From Brenneria izadpanahii (GTDB lineage Bacteria > Pseudomonadota > Gammaproteobacteria > Enterobacterales > Enterobacteriaceae): a DNA stretch of 64,000 bases. Below are positions 48,885-63,295 of this stretch, in pieces. The notes under the pieces were generated by a model. The model saw only the letters and a program-made list of their open reading frames with translations, was not told where the DNA came from and ran no database searches. The stretch's first letter is position 1; each line of letters starts with the position of its first letter. The stretch lies in the NCBI RefSeq assembly GCF_017569925.1, contig NZ_CP050854.1, positions 186,001 to 250,000 of the forward strand, in the 5' to 3' direction. A program made the position numbers and the translations under genes.

Positions 48885-49640
48885 ATGGCAGATGAGCAGG
48901 AGAAAACAACCGACTTTGGTTTTCGCACTGTCGCCAAGAATGAAAAAGAAGTCATGGTGGCCGATGTTTTTCATTCTGTAGCAGCAAAATATGATCTGAT
49001 GAATGACCTGATGTCTTTCGGCATCCACCGTATCTGGAAAAGATTCACCATTGAGTGCAGCGGCGTGCGGCGTGGACAACGCGTGCTGGATGTCGCGGGG
49101 GGAACCGGCGACCTGACGGCAAAATTCTCCCGCATTGTTGGCGATGAAGGAGAAGTGGTTTTAGCCGATATCAACGCCTCGATGCTGAAGGTCGGTCGTG
49201 AAAAATTACGCAACAAAGGCATTATCAATAATGTCAGCTATGTGCAGGCGAATGCCGAGGAACTGCCGTTCCCGGATGATTCCTTTGACTGCATCACCAT
49301 CTCTTTTGGTTTACGCAACGTCACCGATAAAGAAAAAGCGTTGCGTTCCATGTACCGGGTATTGAAACCGGGCGGACGACTGCTGGTGCTGGAGTTCTCC
49401 AAACCGGTACTGAAGCCGTTAAGTAAAATTTACGACGTCTATTCGTTCCACGTTCTGCCGAGAATCGGGGAGATGGTGGCGAGAGACGCTGGAAGCTATC
49501 GCTATCTGGCGGAGTCAATCCGCATGCATCCCGATCAGGAAACGCTGAAAGGAATGATGGTTGATGCCGGTTTTGATAGCGTGAATTATTTCAATCTTAC
49601 CGGTGGGATTGTCGCATTACATCGTGGTTTTAAATTCTGA
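48885..49640 (+). CDS. ubiE: Ubiquinone/menaquinone methyltransferase UbiE
   Basis: C-methyltransferase acting in both ubiquinone and menaquinone synthesis. The 251 residues equal the E. coli length. The SAM-binding motif [32 protein letters not shown] and [32 protein letters not shown] are clear. First gene of ubiE-ubiJ-ubiB, followed by tat genes. Confidence 0.98.
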   Translation: MADEQEKTTDFGFRTVAKNEKEVMVADVFHSVAAKYDLMNDLMSFGIHRIWKRFTIECSGVRRGQRVLDVAGGTGDLTAKFSRIVGDEGEVVLADINASMLKVGREKLRNKGIINNVSYVQANAEELPFPDDSFDCITISFGLRNVTDKEKALRSMYRVLKPGGRLLVLEFSKPVLKPLSKIYDVYSFHVLPRIGEMVARDAGSYRYLAESIRMHPDQETLKGMMVDAGFDSVNYFNLTGGIVALHRGFKF

Positions 49641-49646
49641 TTGGAA

Positions 49647-50261
49647 ATGCCGATGCTGATAACGTCTGTGCTGACAGCCGCGCTGGAAACGGCGTTGAAT
49701 CAGCTTCTGTTTCGTGACCGCAGTATGAAGGCAGCGCGTCAGCGCCTGCATGGAAAAACGCTGCAAATCGAACTGGCTGAACTGGATGTGCCGCTGGTGC
49801 TTGTCTTTAGCGAGCACCGTCTTGACGTGGTAAGCCAATGGGAAGACCGTGCCGATTGCCAGTTGAAAACGCGTTTAGCGGTGCTGATGAAGCTGCGCGA
49901 CCGGCAGCATCTCTCTTCTCTGATGCGCAGCGGCGATTTGATCATCGAGGGCGATATCCAGGTCGCGCAGCAGTTCATCGGTCTGCTTGATCTGGCCGAG
50001 TTTGATCCTGCGGAGTGGCTGGCCCCTTATCTGGGGGACATTGTCGCGCAAGGAATAAGCCAAACGGCGCAAAAAACGCTGGGCGCTTTTCATCGCATAT
50101 TGTGCCGACAGCAGCGCGTTTTGTCCGAAACGCTGACGGAAGAGTGGCGTTTGGCGCCGGGTAAACTGGAAAACGCCTGGTTCCAGGATGAGGTCGCCGC
50201 ATTGGAGAAATCGACGGAGAACCTGGCTGAACGGCTGGCGAAGTTGGAGATCCCGCGATGA
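49647..50261 (+). CDS. ubiJ: Ubiquinone biosynthesis accessory factor UbiJ
   Basis: A 204-residue protein with an SCP2-type lipid-binding domain, thought to hold ubiquinone intermediates in the Ubi complex with UbiK. Typical segments are [39 protein letters not shown] and a C-terminal coiled coil ([19 protein letters not shown]). ATG at 49647 is preferred over a TTG two codons earlier. Stop overlaps the ubiB start (ATGA). Confidence 0.93.
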   Translation: MPMLITSVLTAALETALNQLLFRDRSMKAARQRLHGKTLQIELAELDVPLVLVFSEHRLDVVSQWEDRADCQLKTRLAVLMKLRDRQHLSSLMRSGDLIIEGDIQVAQQFIGLLDLAEFDPAEWLAPYLGDIVAQGISQTAQKTLGAFHRILCRQQRVLSETLTEEWRLAPGKLENAWFQDEVAALEKSTENLAERLAKLEIPR

Positions 50262-51898
50262 CGCCCGGTGAACTGCTTCGTCTTTACAACATCGTGCGCG
50301 TTTTGCTGAGCTACGGCCTGGATGAGCTCATTCCCAAAATGCGTTTAACGATCCCGTTGCGTTTTGGCCGTCGTCTGCTGTTTTGGTTGCCGAATCGACA
50401 TAGCGATATGCCGCTGGGCGTGCGTTTACGTTTGGCTTTGCAGGAGCTTGGCCCGGTATGGATTAAATTTGGCCAGATGATGTCGACGCGGCGAGATTTG
50501 TTCCCGCCGGCGATCGCCGATCAATTGGCGATGCTGCAAGATCGGGTCGATCCCTTCGACGGCATGCTGGCGCGCAAGCAAATCGAGCTCTCGATGGGCG
50601 GCGTTCCCCTGGAGGAGTGGTTTGACGATTTCGAGGTGAAGCCGCTTGCCTCGGCATCCATTGCTCAGGTTCATACCGCACGTCTGAAAACCACCGGCAA
50701 AGAGATCGTAATCAAGGTGATCCGGCCTGATATTCTGCCGGTGATCAAAGCCGATATCCGCCTGATGAAGCGTCTGGCCGGCTGGCTGCCGAGACTGTTG
50801 CCGGATGGGCGGCGCCTGCGTCCGCGGGAAGTCGTGCACGAATATGAGAAAACGCTGCTTGATGAACTGAACCTGCTGCGCGAGGCGGCAAATGCGATTC
50901 AGCTGCGCCGCAACTTTGAAAATAGCCGCATGCTGTACATCCCCGAGGTGTACCCGGATTACTGCAGCGAAAGAATGCTGGTGATGGAACGTATCTATGG
51001 CATCCCCGTTTCCGACGTGGAAACCTTGAAGGCCAACGGCACCAACATGCAGTTGCTGGCGGAGCGCGGGGTGCAGGTATTCTTTACTCAGGTGTTCCGC
51101 GACAGTTTCTTTCATGCCGATATGCATCCCGGCAATATCTTCATTAATGATGAACACCCGGAAGATCCGCAGTACATTGGCATCGACTGCGGAATTGTGG
51201 GGTCGCTGAATAAAGAAGATAAACGCTATCTGGCGGAAAACTTTATAGCGTTCTTCAACCGGGATTACCGCAAAGTGGCTGAGTTGCATGTGGATTCAGG
51301 CTGGGTGCCCGCAGATACCAACGTTGAAGATTTCGAGTTCGCCATCCGTACCGTGTGCGAGCCTATTTTTGAAAAGCCGTTAGCGGAAATTTCATTCGGT
51401 CATGTATTATTGAACCTCTTCAATACGGCTCGCCGTTTTAATATGGAAGTTCAGCCTCAGTTGGTTCTTTTACAAAAAACGCTGCTGTATATCGAAGGGA
51501 TCGGACGCCAGCTGTATCCGCAGTTGGATCTCTGGAAAACGGCCAAACCATTTCTGGAGAATTGGCTGCAGGAACAGGTCGGCTTGCCGGCTATGATTCG
51601 GGCGCTGAAAGAAAAAGCGCCGTTCTGGGCGGAAAAACTGCCGGATATTCCCGAACTGTTTTATGACGGTTTACGCCAGCACAGAATATTGCGGCAGAGC
51701 GTGGATAAACTCGCGGATGAGTTGCGAACGCAGCATATCCGGCAAGGGCAATCCCGTTATTTGCTGGGAATTGGCGCAACGCTGCTGATTAGTGGTACGG
51801 TGTTACTGGTTAGTCACGTTGAGGCGGATATCATACCTTCTGGTCTGATGGCCGCAGGGATTGTCGCCTGGATTATCGGGTGGCGGCGAACTCGTTGA
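50258..51898 (+). CDS. ubiB: Probable protein kinase UbiB
   Basis: An atypical ADCK-type kinase/ATPase needed for aerobic ubiquinone synthesis, membrane-bound. The 546 residues match E. coli. Visible are the KxGQ motif ([14 protein letters not shown]), the alanine-rich loop [10 protein letters not shown], the lysine in IVIKVIRP, the HADMHPGN catalytic loop and IDCGIVG. Two C-terminal transmembrane helices (about residues 500-540) complete it. Overlaps ubiJ by four bases. Confidence 0.97.
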   Translation: MTPGELLRLYNIVRVLLSYGLDELIPKMRLTIPLRFGRRLLFWLPNRHSDMPLGVRLRLALQELGPVWIKFGQMMSTRRDLFPPAIADQLAMLQDRVDPFDGMLARKQIELSMGGVPLEEWFDDFEVKPLASASIAQVHTARLKTTGKEIVIKVIRPDILPVIKADIRLMKRLAGWLPRLLPDGRRLRPREVVHEYEKTLLDELNLLREAANAIQLRRNFENSRMLYIPEVYPDYCSERMLVMERIYGIPVSDVETLKANGTNMQLLAERGVQVFFTQVFRDSFFHADMHPGNIFINDEHPEDPQYIGIDCGIVGSLNKEDKRYLAENFIAFFNRDYRKVAELHVDSGWVPADTNVEDFEFAIRTVCEPIFEKPLAEISFGHVLLNLFNTARRFNMEVQPQLVLLQKTLLYIEGIGRQLYPQLDLWKTAKPFLENWLQEQVGLPAMIRALKEKAPFWAEKLPDIPELFYDGLRQHRILRQSVDKLADELRTQHIRQGQSRYLLGIGATLLISGTVLLVSHVEADIIPSGLMAAGIVAWIIGWRRTR

Positions 51899-51916
51899 AG
51901 CAGATCATAATGCATA

Positions 51917-51949
51917 GCAAGATTATCTTCTATACTGGGGTAATCTTGC
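51917..51949 (+). promoter_or_regulatory. Inverted repeat around a possible tatA -10 element
   Basis: GCAAGATTA (51917-51925) and TAATCTTGC (51941-51949) are perfect inverted repeats. The 15-nt centre contains TATACT (51931-51936), a good -10 hexamer. It lies 30 bp before tatA. It could be a promoter under operator control or a hairpin ending the ubi transcript. Confidence 0.45.
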
Positions 51950-51979
51950 AGCCCCCCCTTTTTGAAAGAGGTAAACGTT

Positions 51980-52237
51980 ATGGGTGGTATTAGTATTTGG
52001 AACTTGTTGATTATCGCAGTAATCGTCGTATTGCTGTTTGGTACCAACAAGCTGAGAACATTGGGCTCAGATCTGGGCGCATCCATCAAAGGCTTCAAAA
52101 AGGCGATGGGTGACGATCAACCGTCCGCCGCTGAGAAAGCTCAGCAGGACGCTGATTTTGCGACTAAGTCGATAGCAGAACAACAGCCTGAAGCGAAGAA
52201 GGATGAAACAAAGAACCAGCATAAAGAGCAGGTATAA
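51980..52237 (+). CDS. tatA: Sec-independent translocase protein TatA
   Basis: Forms the transport pore for folded twin-arginine substrates. The 85-residue protein has the short transmembrane helix ([16 protein letters not shown]), the hinge GTNKL, an amphipathic helix ([14 protein letters not shown]) and an acidic tail. The start at 51980 gives MGGISIW, the family form; the frame opens six codons earlier. First of tatABCD. Confidence 0.97.
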   Translation: MGGISIWNLLIIAVIVVLLFGTNKLRTLGSDLGASIKGFKKAMGDDQPSAAEKAQQDADFATKSIAEQQPEAKKDETKNQHKEQV

Positions 52238-52240
52238 TCT

Positions 52241-52780
52241 GTGTTCGATATCGGGTTTAGTGAACTGTTATTAGTCTTGGTGATTGGTTTGGTGGTCCTT
52301 GGGCCAGAACGTTTGCCGGTAGCGGTAAGAACAGTGGCTGGATGGATTAGGACGCTGCGTTCGCTGGCTTCTACGGTTCAAAATGAGCTGTCGCAGGAAC
52401 TGAAGCTGCAGGAATTGCAGGACAGCCTCAAAAAGGTGGAAAAAGCCGGCCTGCAAAACCTGTCGCCGGAGCTGAAAGCATCCATGGACGAGCTTAAAGA
52501 CGCGGCCGAAGCGGTGAAGCGCAGCTATGCTGAAAAATCGGCGCTCAAGGACAAGGACGAGGGAAATACGGCGGAACAGCCGTCTTATCAACCGTTGAAC
52601 GATCCTGAGGCTGTTCATGACGGCGTGATTGATGCGGAGAAAACGCCGCCGTCAACTACGGCTAATCCTGAACCGGAACCGAAGGATAACCGGATCGCGT
52701 CCGCACCGGTTTCCGATGACAAAACCAAACCTGAGCAGCCTGCTGTTGTTTCCGCCCGTCAACCAAGTGATGATCGTTAG
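52241..52780 (+). CDS. tatB: Sec-independent translocase protein TatB
   Basis: Partner of TatC in recognising twin-arginine signal peptides. The 179 residues begin with [31 protein letters not shown] (membrane helix, glutamate 8 and the GPERLP hinge), followed by a charged amphipathic helix and a disordered proline-rich tail. Starts with GTG three bases after tatA. Confidence 0.97.
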   Translation: MFDIGFSELLLVLVIGLVVLGPERLPVAVRTVAGWIRTLRSLASTVQNELSQELKLQELQDSLKKVEKAGLQNLSPELKASMDELKDAAEAVKRSYAEKSALKDKDEGNTAEQPSYQPLNDPEAVHDGVIDAEKTPPSTTANPEPEPKDNRIASAPVSDDKTKPEQPAVVSARQPSDDR

Positions 52781-52783
52781 TTT

Positions 52784-53539
52784 ATGGCCGCTGAAGATAG
52801 TACCCAACCGCTGATTAGTCATCTGATCGAACTGCGTAAGCGGTTGTTGAACAGTATTATTTGTGTGCTGGTGGTGTTTGTGGCGCTGGTTTACTTTGCT
52901 AATGACATCTACCAGATGGTTTCCGCCCCGCTGATTGAAAAGCTTCCCGCAGGGGCCAGTATGATCGCTACTGATGTAGCGTCGCCGTTTTTCACGCCGA
53001 TAAAACTCACCATGATTGTGTCGGTGTTCGTGTCAGCGCCGTTGGTGCTGTATCAAGTCTGGGCGTTTGTCGCGCCGGCGTTGTACAAACATGAACGCCG
53101 GTTGATGATGCCGCTGTTGATTTCCAGCAGCCTGCTGTTTTATGCCGGTATGGCGTTTGCCTATTTCGTCGTTTTCCCGCTGGCATTCGGCTTTTTTGCC
53201 AAAACAGCGCCCCAGGGCGTATTGATTGCGACCGATATCAATAACTATCTGGATTTCGTCATGGCGCTGTTTATGGCGTTCGGTATTTCGTTTGAAGTGC
53301 CCATCGCGATTGTCCTGCTGTGTTGGAGCGGGGTGGTAACGCCGGAAGATCTGAAAAAGAAACGCCCCTATATGCTGGTCGGCGCTTTTGTTGTCGGTAT
53401 GCTGCTGACGCCGCCGGATGTATTCTCGCAGACGTTGCTGGCTCTCCCCATGTATATGTTGTTTGAGATCGGGGTATTTTTCTCTCGGTTTTATGTAGGT
53501 AAAGGCCGCCGTGCTGAAACGGAAGAGCCTTCACCGTAG
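52784..53539 (+). CDS. tatC: Sec-independent translocase protein TatC
   Basis: The core polytopic subunit of the Tat translocase. 251 residues with six transmembrane helices. The conserved N-terminal [13 protein letters not shown], the first periplasmic loop with SPFFTPIKL, and the glutamate in [12 protein letters not shown] are visible. Three bases after tatB, 22 bp before tatD. Confidence 0.98.
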   Translation: MAAEDSTQPLISHLIELRKRLLNSIICVLVVFVALVYFANDIYQMVSAPLIEKLPAGASMIATDVASPFFTPIKLTMIVSVFVSAPLVLYQVWAFVAPALYKHERRLMMPLLISSSLLFYAGMAFAYFVVFPLAFGFFAKTAPQGVLIATDINNYLDFVMALFMAFGISFEVPIAIVLLCWSGVVTPEDLKKKRPYMLVGAFVVGMLLTPPDVFSQTLLALPMYMLFEIGVFFSRFYVGKGRRAETEEPSP

Positions 53540-53561
53540 TCATCTGCGGATACGTCATCAA

Positions 53562-54344
53562 ATGTTCGATATCGGAGTCAACTTAACCAGCTCTCAGTTT
53601 GCGAAAGATCGGGAGCAGGTTGTCGCTCGCGCAAAACTGGCTGGCGTCAGCGGGATGTTGGTGACGGGAACCAATGTTGAGGAAAGCCGTCAGGCTTTGG
53701 CGCTGACGGCGGAATACCCAGATTATTGCTGGGCGACGGCGGGGGTTCACCCGCATGACGCCAGCCGCTGGGATGATTCAGCCGCCGAGCAGCTTCATCA
53801 TCTGGCGCAATCGGATTCTGTGGTCGCTATTGGCGAGTGCGGGCTCGATTTCAACCGCAACTTTTCATCCCCTGAACAACAAGAGCGGGCATTCAACGCT
53901 CAGTTGGCGCTGGCGGCAGAGTTATCAATGCCCGTATTTCTGCACTGCCGTGATGCCCATGCCCGTTTTATCGCTCTCCTGGCCCCTTGGTTAGATAAGC
54001 TGCCGGCGGCGGTGGTGCACTGTTTTACCGGCGATCGGCGCGAGCTTGACGAATGCCTGGCCGCAGGGCTAATGATCGGTATTACCGGCTGGGTCTGCGA
54101 TGAACGCCGTGGGCTTGCGTTGCGCTCGCTGTTGAAACATATTCCGTGCGATCGGCTGCTGCTGGAAACCGATGCCCCCTATTTACTCCCTCGGGATTTA
54201 ATGCCTAAACCTGCATCCCGCCGTAATGAATCCTGTTTTCTCCCTCATATTGTCAGTCAGGTGGCTGCCTGGCGCGAGGAAGATGCCGCATGGCTGGGGC
54301 GGAAAACGGACGAAAATGCCCGCCGGGTTTTCCGGTTGGGGTGA
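53562..54344 (+). CDS. tatD: 3'-5' ssDNA/RNA exonuclease TatD
   Basis: A 260-residue metal-dependent TIM-barrel nuclease, reported to act in DNA repair and not needed for Tat export. Motifs are [50 protein letters not shown] and LLETDAPYL. The start at 53562 is the family one; the frame is open into the end of tatC. Confidence 0.96.
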   Translation: MFDIGVNLTSSQFAKDREQVVARAKLAGVSGMLVTGTNVEESRQALALTAEYPDYCWATAGVHPHDASRWDDSAAEQLHHLAQSDSVVAIGECGLDFNRNFSSPEQQERAFNAQLALAAELSMPVFLHCRDAHARFIALLAPWLDKLPAAVVHCFTGDRRELDECLAAGLMIGITGWVCDERRGLALRSLLKHIPCDRLLLETDAPYLLPRDLMPKPASRRNESCFLPHIVSQVAAWREEDAAWLGRKTDENARRVFRLG

Positions 54345-54464
54345 CGGGGGAAAAATCAACGGTACGAACGGTGCTGCTTCCAGGATGATTTTCGGCCGAA
54401 GAATGCGCCGCATCCGTCGCTATGATTTCAGCCTCGGCGTAACGGTTTTCGCCGTTACCGACGA

Positions 54465-54953
54465 TTACATTTTCTGGAATTGGCGGTTATCAATGCTCTG
54501 GCGAACCTGCTTGTTCAGCAAATTCAGTAATAGCATTGAGCGGGTTTCACCATCCGGTTCCGTGTAGATAGCCTGCAAGCCGGTAAAAATTCCGTCCGTA
54601 ATCATCACTTCATCGCCCGGCTGAGGCGTTTGCGGATCGGTAATGCCCTGCGGCGGATACTGTAACAGGTCATTGATCACCTGCTGGGGGATCGTGGCGG
54701 GGTAATTGCCGAAGCGCACAAAATTACTCACCCCGCGTGTGGCGCTGATGGTGGTTGTGTGGATTCGTTCAGGATCGAACTCTACGAACAGATAGTTCGG
54801 AAACAGCGGCTCACATACTTCGGTACGTTTGCCCCGTATGATTTTATCCAACGTAATCATAGGACTCAGGCAAGCGACATCCTGGCGTTCTAAATGCTCT
54901 TTCGCCCGCAGTAATTGACCACGTTTACAATATAGTAGATACCAAGCTTCCAT
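54465..54953 (-). CDS. rfaH: Transcription antiterminator RfaH
   Basis: A NusG paralogue recruited at ops elements to let RNA polymerase read through long LPS, capsule and secretion operons, and to help start translation. The 162 residues equal E. coli RfaH. The N-terminal NGN domain ([33 protein letters not shown]) and the fold-switching C-terminal domain ([25 protein letters not shown]) are clear. The start at 54953 is the conserved MEAWYLL. Its expected target, the JUMPstart/ops leader, lies at 21962-21998. Confidence 0.97.
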   Translation of the reverse strand: MEAWYLLYCKRGQLLRAKEHLERQDVACLSPMITLDKIIRGKRTEVCEPLFPNYLFVEFDPERIHTTTISATRGVSNFVRFGNYPATIPQQVINDLLQYPPQGITDPQTPQPGDEVMITDGIFTGLQAIYTEPDGETRSMLLLNLLNKQVRQSIDNRQFQKM

Positions 54954-55224
54954 AATTTCGCAGAGTGATGATTCTAGCCGATAAGAATAACAAAAGCGGG
55001 CCAAGATAAACAAAATTTCTTAAGAAATTTCCCGCATCGTTTTCGCCGTGCTAAAAAGAGCGGCTGATGAGTGTCATAAGGATCGGCGGGAACGATTTTA
55101 AACGCCGCTAGCGACGGCCTGACAAGGCGGCGGATATTCTGTCCGCCAGAGAATAAATAGCCAGACTAAGAAGCGACAGCCTGATGAAGAGACTTTATAA
55201 TAACCAGTTCCACATACAGCCCCG

Positions 55225-56721
55225 ATGATCAGCATGAAATATCGTGACTTACGCGAATTCCTCTCGCTGCTGGAAGAGAGGGGTGAATTAAAGCGTATTA
55301 GCCAGCCTATTGATCCCTATCTTGAAATGACGGAAATCGCCGACCGTACCTTGCGCGCCGAGGGGCCGGCTCTATTGTTTGAAAACCCGAAAGGTTACGG
55401 CATGCCGGTGCTGTGTAACTTGTTCGGCACGGCAAGACGTGTTGCGATGGGAATGGGGCAGGAAGACGTCGGCGCGTTGCGTGACGTCGGTAAACTGCTG
55501 GCGTTTCTTAAAGAGCCTGAACCGCCAAGAGGATTTCGCGATCTGGTGGATAAAATGCCTAAATTCCGCCAGGTGCTGAATATGCCGACGAAACGGCTGT
55601 CTTCGGCCCCTTGTCAGGAGCAGGTATGGCAGGGCGAGGACGTCGATTTAAGCCGGATACCGATAATGCACTGCTGGCCGGAAGACGCCGCGCCGCTGGT
55701 GACCTGGGGTCTGACTGTGAGCCGCGGGCCACATAAAGAGCGTCAGAATCTGGGAATTTATCGCCAGCAACTATTGGGCAAAAACAAACTGATTATGCGC
55801 TGGCTGTCGCATCGCGGCGGCGCGCTGGATTTTCAGGAGTGGTGCCAGGAGCATCCGGGGCAGCGCTTCCCGGTGTCCGTTGCGTTGGGGGCCGATCCCG
55901 CAACGATTTTGGCTGCGGTTACGCCGGTTCCCGATTCTTTGTCCGAATATGCATTTGCCGGCCTGCTGCGCGGGCATAAAACCGAAGTCGTGAAATGTCT
56001 GTCCAACGATCTGGAAGTCCCCGCCAGCGCGGAAATTGTGCTGGAGGGCTATATCGAACCGGGCGAAACGGCGCCGGAAGGGCCTTACGGAGATCACACC
56101 GGCTACTACAATGAAGTCGATAGTTTTCCGGTCTTCACGGTGACGCACATAACACAGCGGCGCGATGCGATTTATCACTCCACTTATACCGGCCGGCCGC
56201 CGGATGAGCCTGCCGTATTGGGCGTCGCGCTTAATGAGGTTTTCGTGCCAATTTTGCAAAAGCAATTCCCCGAAATTGTCGACTTTTATTTGCCGCCGGA
56301 GGGTTGCTCTTACCGTCTGGCGATCGTTACCATGAAGAAGCAATATCCCGGTCATGCTAAACGCGTCATGATGGGCGTTTGGTCTTTTTTACGGCAGTTT
56401 ATGTACACCAAATTTGTTATTGTCTGTGACGATGACATTAATGCCCGTGACTGGAAAGATGTTATCTGGGCGATCACCACGCGCATGGATCCGGCGCGAG
56501 ATACCGTATTAGTGGAAAATACGCCGATAGATTATCTGGATTTTGCCTCGCCGGTTTCCGGTTTAGGTTCCAAAATGGGGCTGGACGCCACCAATAAATG
56601 GCCAGGCGAAACACAACGCGAGTGGGGACATCCGATTAAAAAAGATCCTCAGGTGTGCGCGCGCGTTGATGCCATATGGGATGAACTCGCCATTTTCAGT
56701 GACAGAGAACCCCGGCGTTAA
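55225..56721 (+). CDS. ubiD: 3-octaprenyl-4-hydroxybenzoate carboxy-lyase
   Basis: Decarboxylates octaprenyl-hydroxybenzoate in ubiquinone synthesis, using prenylated FMN. The 498 residues align closely with E. coli UbiD (497). Seen are the N-terminal [33 protein letters not shown] and the active-site segment with glutamates in [24 protein letters not shown] (in part). An ATG three codons later (55234) is an alternative start. Upstream, 55014-55224 carries no gene. Confidence 0.97.
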   Translation: MISMKYRDLREFLSLLEERGELKRISQPIDPYLEMTEIADRTLRAEGPALLFENPKGYGMPVLCNLFGTARRVAMGMGQEDVGALRDVGKLLAFLKEPEPPRGFRDLVDKMPKFRQVLNMPTKRLSSAPCQEQVWQGEDVDLSRIPIMHCWPEDAAPLVTWGLTVSRGPHKERQNLGIYRQQLLGKNKLIMRWLSHRGGALDFQEWCQEHPGQRFPVSVALGADPATILAAVTPVPDSLSEYAFAGLLRGHKTEVVKCLSNDLEVPASAEIVLEGYIEPGETAPEGPYGDHTGYYNEVDSFPVFTVTHITQRRDAIYHSTYTGRPPDEPAVLGVALNEVFVPILQKQFPEIVDFYLPPEGCSYRLAIVTMKKQYPGHAKRVMMGVWSFLRQFMYTKFVIVCDDDINARDWKDVIWAITTRMDPARDTVLVENTPIDYLDFASPVSGLGSKMGLDATNKWPGETQREWGHPIKKDPQVCARVDAIWDELAIFSDREPRR

Positions 56722-56774
56722 CCTGCTGTTGCTCTGTTCCCAGTTTTGCTTTAATGACCCTACAGAGGGAATGC

Positions 56775-57476
56775 ATGACGACATTGAGCTGTAAAGTGAC
56801 TTTGGTAGAAGCAATAACCGATACGGTTTATCGGGTTCGTTTATTACCTGAGGCGCCTTTTTCTTTCCGTGCTGGTCAGTATCTGATGGTCGTGATGGAT
56901 GAACGGGATAAGCGTCCTTTTTCTATGGCATCCACGCCGATGGATACGGGTTTTATTGAGCTGCATATTGGTGCTTCCGAGCTGAATCTTTACGCTATGG
57001 CGGTAATGGAACGCATACTGCAAGAGAGAGCGCTTACGGTGGATATCCCGTACGGCGAAGCGTGGCTGCGCGAAGAGAGCGATCGTCCGCTGGTGTTAAT
57101 CGCCGGCGGTACGGGCTTCTCGTATGCGCGATCGATTTTGCTGACGGCGCTGGCCCAGCAACCGGAACGTGATGTCTCGATTTATTGGGGGGGCAGGGAA
57201 AACAAGCACCTTTACGATCTGCCGGAACTGGAATCCCTTGCCGGGCAGTACCCCAATTTGCGGGTCGTCCCGGTGGTGGAGCAGCCGGAAGAGGGCTGGC
57301 AGGGCAGGACGGGAACCGTACTGGGCGCTGTTTTGCAAGATTACGGCTCGCTGGCCGATTACGACATCTATATCGCCGGACGATTCGAGATGGCGAAGAT
57401 CGCCCGCGAGCGATTCTGCAATGAACGGGGCGCCCGGCTGGATCGTCTGTTCGGCGATGCCTTTTCCTTTATCTGA
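56775..57476 (+). CDS. fre: NAD(P)H-flavin reductase
   Basis: Reduces free flavins with NAD(P)H, supplying reduced flavin to other enzymes and ferric reduction. The 233 residues equal E. coli Fre. The flavin-binding RPFSMAST, the NAD-binding [12 protein letters not shown] and the terminal FGDAFSFI are present. Start at 56775 after GAGGGA; the frame opens seven codons earlier. It follows ubiD by 53 bp and probably shares its transcript. Confidence 0.96.
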   Translation: MTTLSCKVTLVEAITDTVYRVRLLPEAPFSFRAGQYLMVVMDERDKRPFSMASTPMDTGFIELHIGASELNLYAMAVMERILQERALTVDIPYGEAWLREESDRPLVLIAGGTGFSYARSILLTALAQQPERDVSIYWGGRENKHLYDLPELESLAGQYPNLRVVPVVEQPEEGWQGRTGTVLGAVLQDYGSLADYDIYIAGRFEMAKIARERFCNERGARLDRLFGDAFSFI

Positions 57477-57760
57477 GCCATCTGAGCCGCCCGTCAGGAA
57501 CCCGGTAAGAACAGTGAATACGCCCAGGGACTGGGCGTCTGGCCGTGATAGCGTTCGCCCAGCGCGATACCGTCGATAGCCGTTTGACGAACCCCGTCGG
57601 ACAGGGTGCGGCCGGCGCCGGTAAGTTTCTGCCTGCCGAACCGAATCGCCGCCGAGTAACACAACCAACGCACAGGCAACCTGAAGCATGACGAGAATCG
57701 ACAGGTAAAAGCCGCGGCCATCGTTGGCGTTACCGCAGCCGCGTAACGCCGCGCTGAAAA
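57477..57760. other. 284-bp gap between convergent fre and fadA
   Basis: No gene is recognised. On the minus strand a GTG overlaps the fadA stop (GTGA) and opens a frame with one hydrophobic stretch (FYLSILVMLQVACALVVLLGG). A second frame carries a plausible tail ending SPWAYSLFLPGS with a stop at 57496-57498. The two could be pieces of a decayed small membrane protein gene downstream of fadA, but no family is recognised. Confidence 0.25.
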
Positions 57761-61123
<3,363 letters not shown>

Positions 61124-61149
61124 AGCTATCTCCGCATTTAGAAGGCGTT

Positions 61150-61166
61150 TCCTGGTACGACCAGAT
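61150..61166. promoter_or_regulatory. FadR operator before fadB
   Basis: CTGGTACGACCAG at 61152-61164, with flanking T and AT, matches the known FadR site (core CTGGT-N3-ACCAG) perfectly. It lies 27-43 bp before the fadB start, in the 185-bp region shared with divergent pepQ. Repression of fadBA without fatty acids is expected. Confidence 0.88.
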
Positions 61167-61308
61167 GGCTGAATTGTGGCTGAAATGTTAATTTCTTGCA
61201 AACCTGCGGTTAACTTCTTGCCGACGAGATCACAAAGTACCCGACGCTGCCGTTGAATCATGGCTGTGTTAAAATGGGGAAACAGTGTAGTGACAAACAG
61301 GGATATCT

Positions 61309-62640
61309 ATGGAAAAGCTGGCTTCTTTATATCACCATCATTTGGCTACGTTACAACAACGCACACAGGCTATTCTGGCGCGCCACCAGCTTGACGCTTT
61401 ATTGATCCACTCAGGTGAGTTATTAACGGTATTCCTGGACGATCACGACTACCCCTTTAAAGTTAATCCGCAGTTTAAGGCCTGGGTGCCGGTAACTCAG
61501 GTGCCGAATTGCTGGTTATGGGTTGACGGTATCAATCCGCCGAAACTCTGGTTCTATTCCCCGGTGGATTATTGGCATAACGTCGCGCCCGTTCCGGATA
61601 GTTTCTGGACCGATGAGGTAGAAATCTCGGTTTTGCGCAATGCCGATGATATCGGGCAACTACTTCCGTCGCCGCGTCAGCGGGTCGCCTATCTCGGCTA
61701 CACTCCGCAGCGCGCCTTGGCTTTGGGTATCGCCGCCGAAAATATCAATCCCCAGGGCGTGTTGGATTATCTGCATTATCATCGTGCTTATAAAACCGAC
61801 TATGAGTTGGCCTGCATGCGCGAAGCCCAGAAGACCGCGGTTGTCGGCCATCGTGCCGCGCATGAGGCTTTTCTGTCCGGCATGAGCGAATTCGATATCA
61901 ATCTGGCTTACCTGACCGCCACCGGCCACCGGGACACCGATGTGCCTTATGACAACATCGTGGCGCTGAATGAGCATGCGGCGGTATTGCATTATACCCA
62001 GTTGGATCATCAGGTTCCGTCCGATGTGCGTAGTTTTTTGATTGATGCCGGCACGGAATATAATGGCTATGCGGCCGATCTGACCCGCACCTACTCCTCG
62101 CAGAGCGATAACGCATTTGCCGCACTGGTAAAAGATTTGAATCATGAACAACTGGCTCTTATCGATACGATCCAGGTCGGAGTGCGCTATACCGACTATC
62201 ATGTCCAAATGCATCAGCGCGTCGCCAAACTGTTGAAGTCTCATCAGCTGGTTCACGGGATCAGCGAAGAAGGCATGGTGGAAAATGGCTTGACCGGGCC
62301 GTTCCTGCCGCATGGACTAGGGCATTTCCTTGGGTTACAGGTACATGATGTCGCCGGTTTTATGCAGGATGATCGGGGTACTCATCTGGCCGCGCCGTCC
62401 CAATATCCCTATTTGCGTTGTACCCGGATACTGGAGCCTGGGATGGTCTTGACCATTGAGCCGGGTATTTATTTTATCGACTCGCTGCTGGAGCCTTGGC
62501 GCGCCGGTCGGTTCAGCCAGCATTTTGACTGGACGAAAATTGATGCGCTAAAACCTTTTGGCGGTATTCGTATCGAAGATAATATCGTTATCCATGAGCA
62601 GCGGGTTGAAAATATGACGCGCGATCAGAAGCTATCCTGA
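61309..62640 (+). CDS. pepQ: Xaa-Pro dipeptidase
   Basis: Hydrolyses dipeptides with C-terminal proline; also acts on some organophosphates in relatives. The 443 residues equal E. coli PepQ. The pita-bread metallopeptidase ligands are visible: [16 protein letters not shown] (two aspartates), [13 protein letters not shown] (histidine), and the glutamates in [10 protein letters not shown] and [10 protein letters not shown]. Divergent from fadB; its stop overlaps the yigZ start (TGATG). Confidence 0.97.
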   Translation: MEKLASLYHHHLATLQQRTQAILARHQLDALLIHSGELLTVFLDDHDYPFKVNPQFKAWVPVTQVPNCWLWVDGINPPKLWFYSPVDYWHNVAPVPDSFWTDEVEISVLRNADDIGQLLPSPRQRVAYLGYTPQRALALGIAAENINPQGVLDYLHYHRAYKTDYELACMREAQKTAVVGHRAAHEAFLSGMSEFDINLAYLTATGHRDTDVPYDNIVALNEHAAVLHYTQLDHQVPSDVRSFLIDAGTEYNGYAADLTRTYSSQSDNAFAALVKDLNHEQLALIDTIQVGVRYTDYHVQMHQRVAKLLKSHQLVHGISEEGMVENGLTGPFLPHGLGHFLGLQVHDVAGFMQDDRGTHLAAPSQYPYLRCTRILEPGMVLTIEPGIYFIDSLLEPWRAGRFSQHFDWTKIDALKPFGGIRIEDNIVIHEQRVENMTRDQKLS

Positions 62641-63254
62641 TGCAGTCCTATCCGATACCCGCGGCGCCGGTCAGCGTAAGTGAAGAGATTAAGAAAAGCC
62701 GTTTTATTACGCTGCTGGCGCCGACAAAGGGCATTGACGCGGCGAAAGCGTTTGTTCAACAGGCTAGAGAACAGCATCCCACTGCGAGGCATCACTGCTG
62801 GGCGTATGTCGCCGGCGCGCCGGACGATTCCCAACAACTTGGATTTTCTGATGACGGCGAACCATCGGGTACCGCCGGTAAACCTATGCTGTCGCAGTTG
62901 ATGGGGAGCGGCATCGGCGAAATTACCGCGGTTGTTGTGCGCTATTATGGCGGGATCCAATTAGGTACCGGCGGGCTGGTAAAAGCCTATGGCGGCGGAG
63001 TTCAGCAGGCGCTGAAGCAGATATCGCTGCAAGAGAAAGTATTACAGAAAGCATATGGTTTGCGGTGTGATTACGCGCTATTACCTCAGGTTGAATCGCT
63101 GATATATCAGCTCGGCGGCCAGATACTGCATAGTGACTATGGCGCTGAAGTGACGTTGAGCCTGTCCATTCCCCTTAGAGGCGTGGATGAGGCGGCAATG
63201 AGATTGCGTGATATCAGCCGCGGTTCGTTGCATTTATTGCCAGTTTCACAATAA
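62640..63254 (+). CDS. yigZ: IMPACT family protein YigZ
   Basis: A 204-residue protein of the UPF0029/IMPACT family with the N-terminal segment [38 protein letters not shown] and [19 protein letters not shown], and a ferredoxin-like C-terminal domain. Its molecular role is not settled; family members are linked to translation. One-base overlap with pepQ, and followed by trkH, the E. coli arrangement. Confidence 0.94.
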   Translation: MQSYPIPAAPVSVSEEIKKSRFITLLAPTKGIDAAKAFVQQAREQHPTARHHCWAYVAGAPDDSQQLGFSDDGEPSGTAGKPMLSQLMGSGIGEITAVVVRYYGGIQLGTGGLVKAYGGGVQQALKQISLQEKVLQKAYGLRCDYALLPQVESLIYQLGGQILHSDYGAEVTLSLSIPLRGVDEAAMRLRDISRGSLHLLPVSQ

Positions 63255-63295
63255 TCCCAACGCTGTTTTATGAATCATTTAAGGAATTCTTTGCA

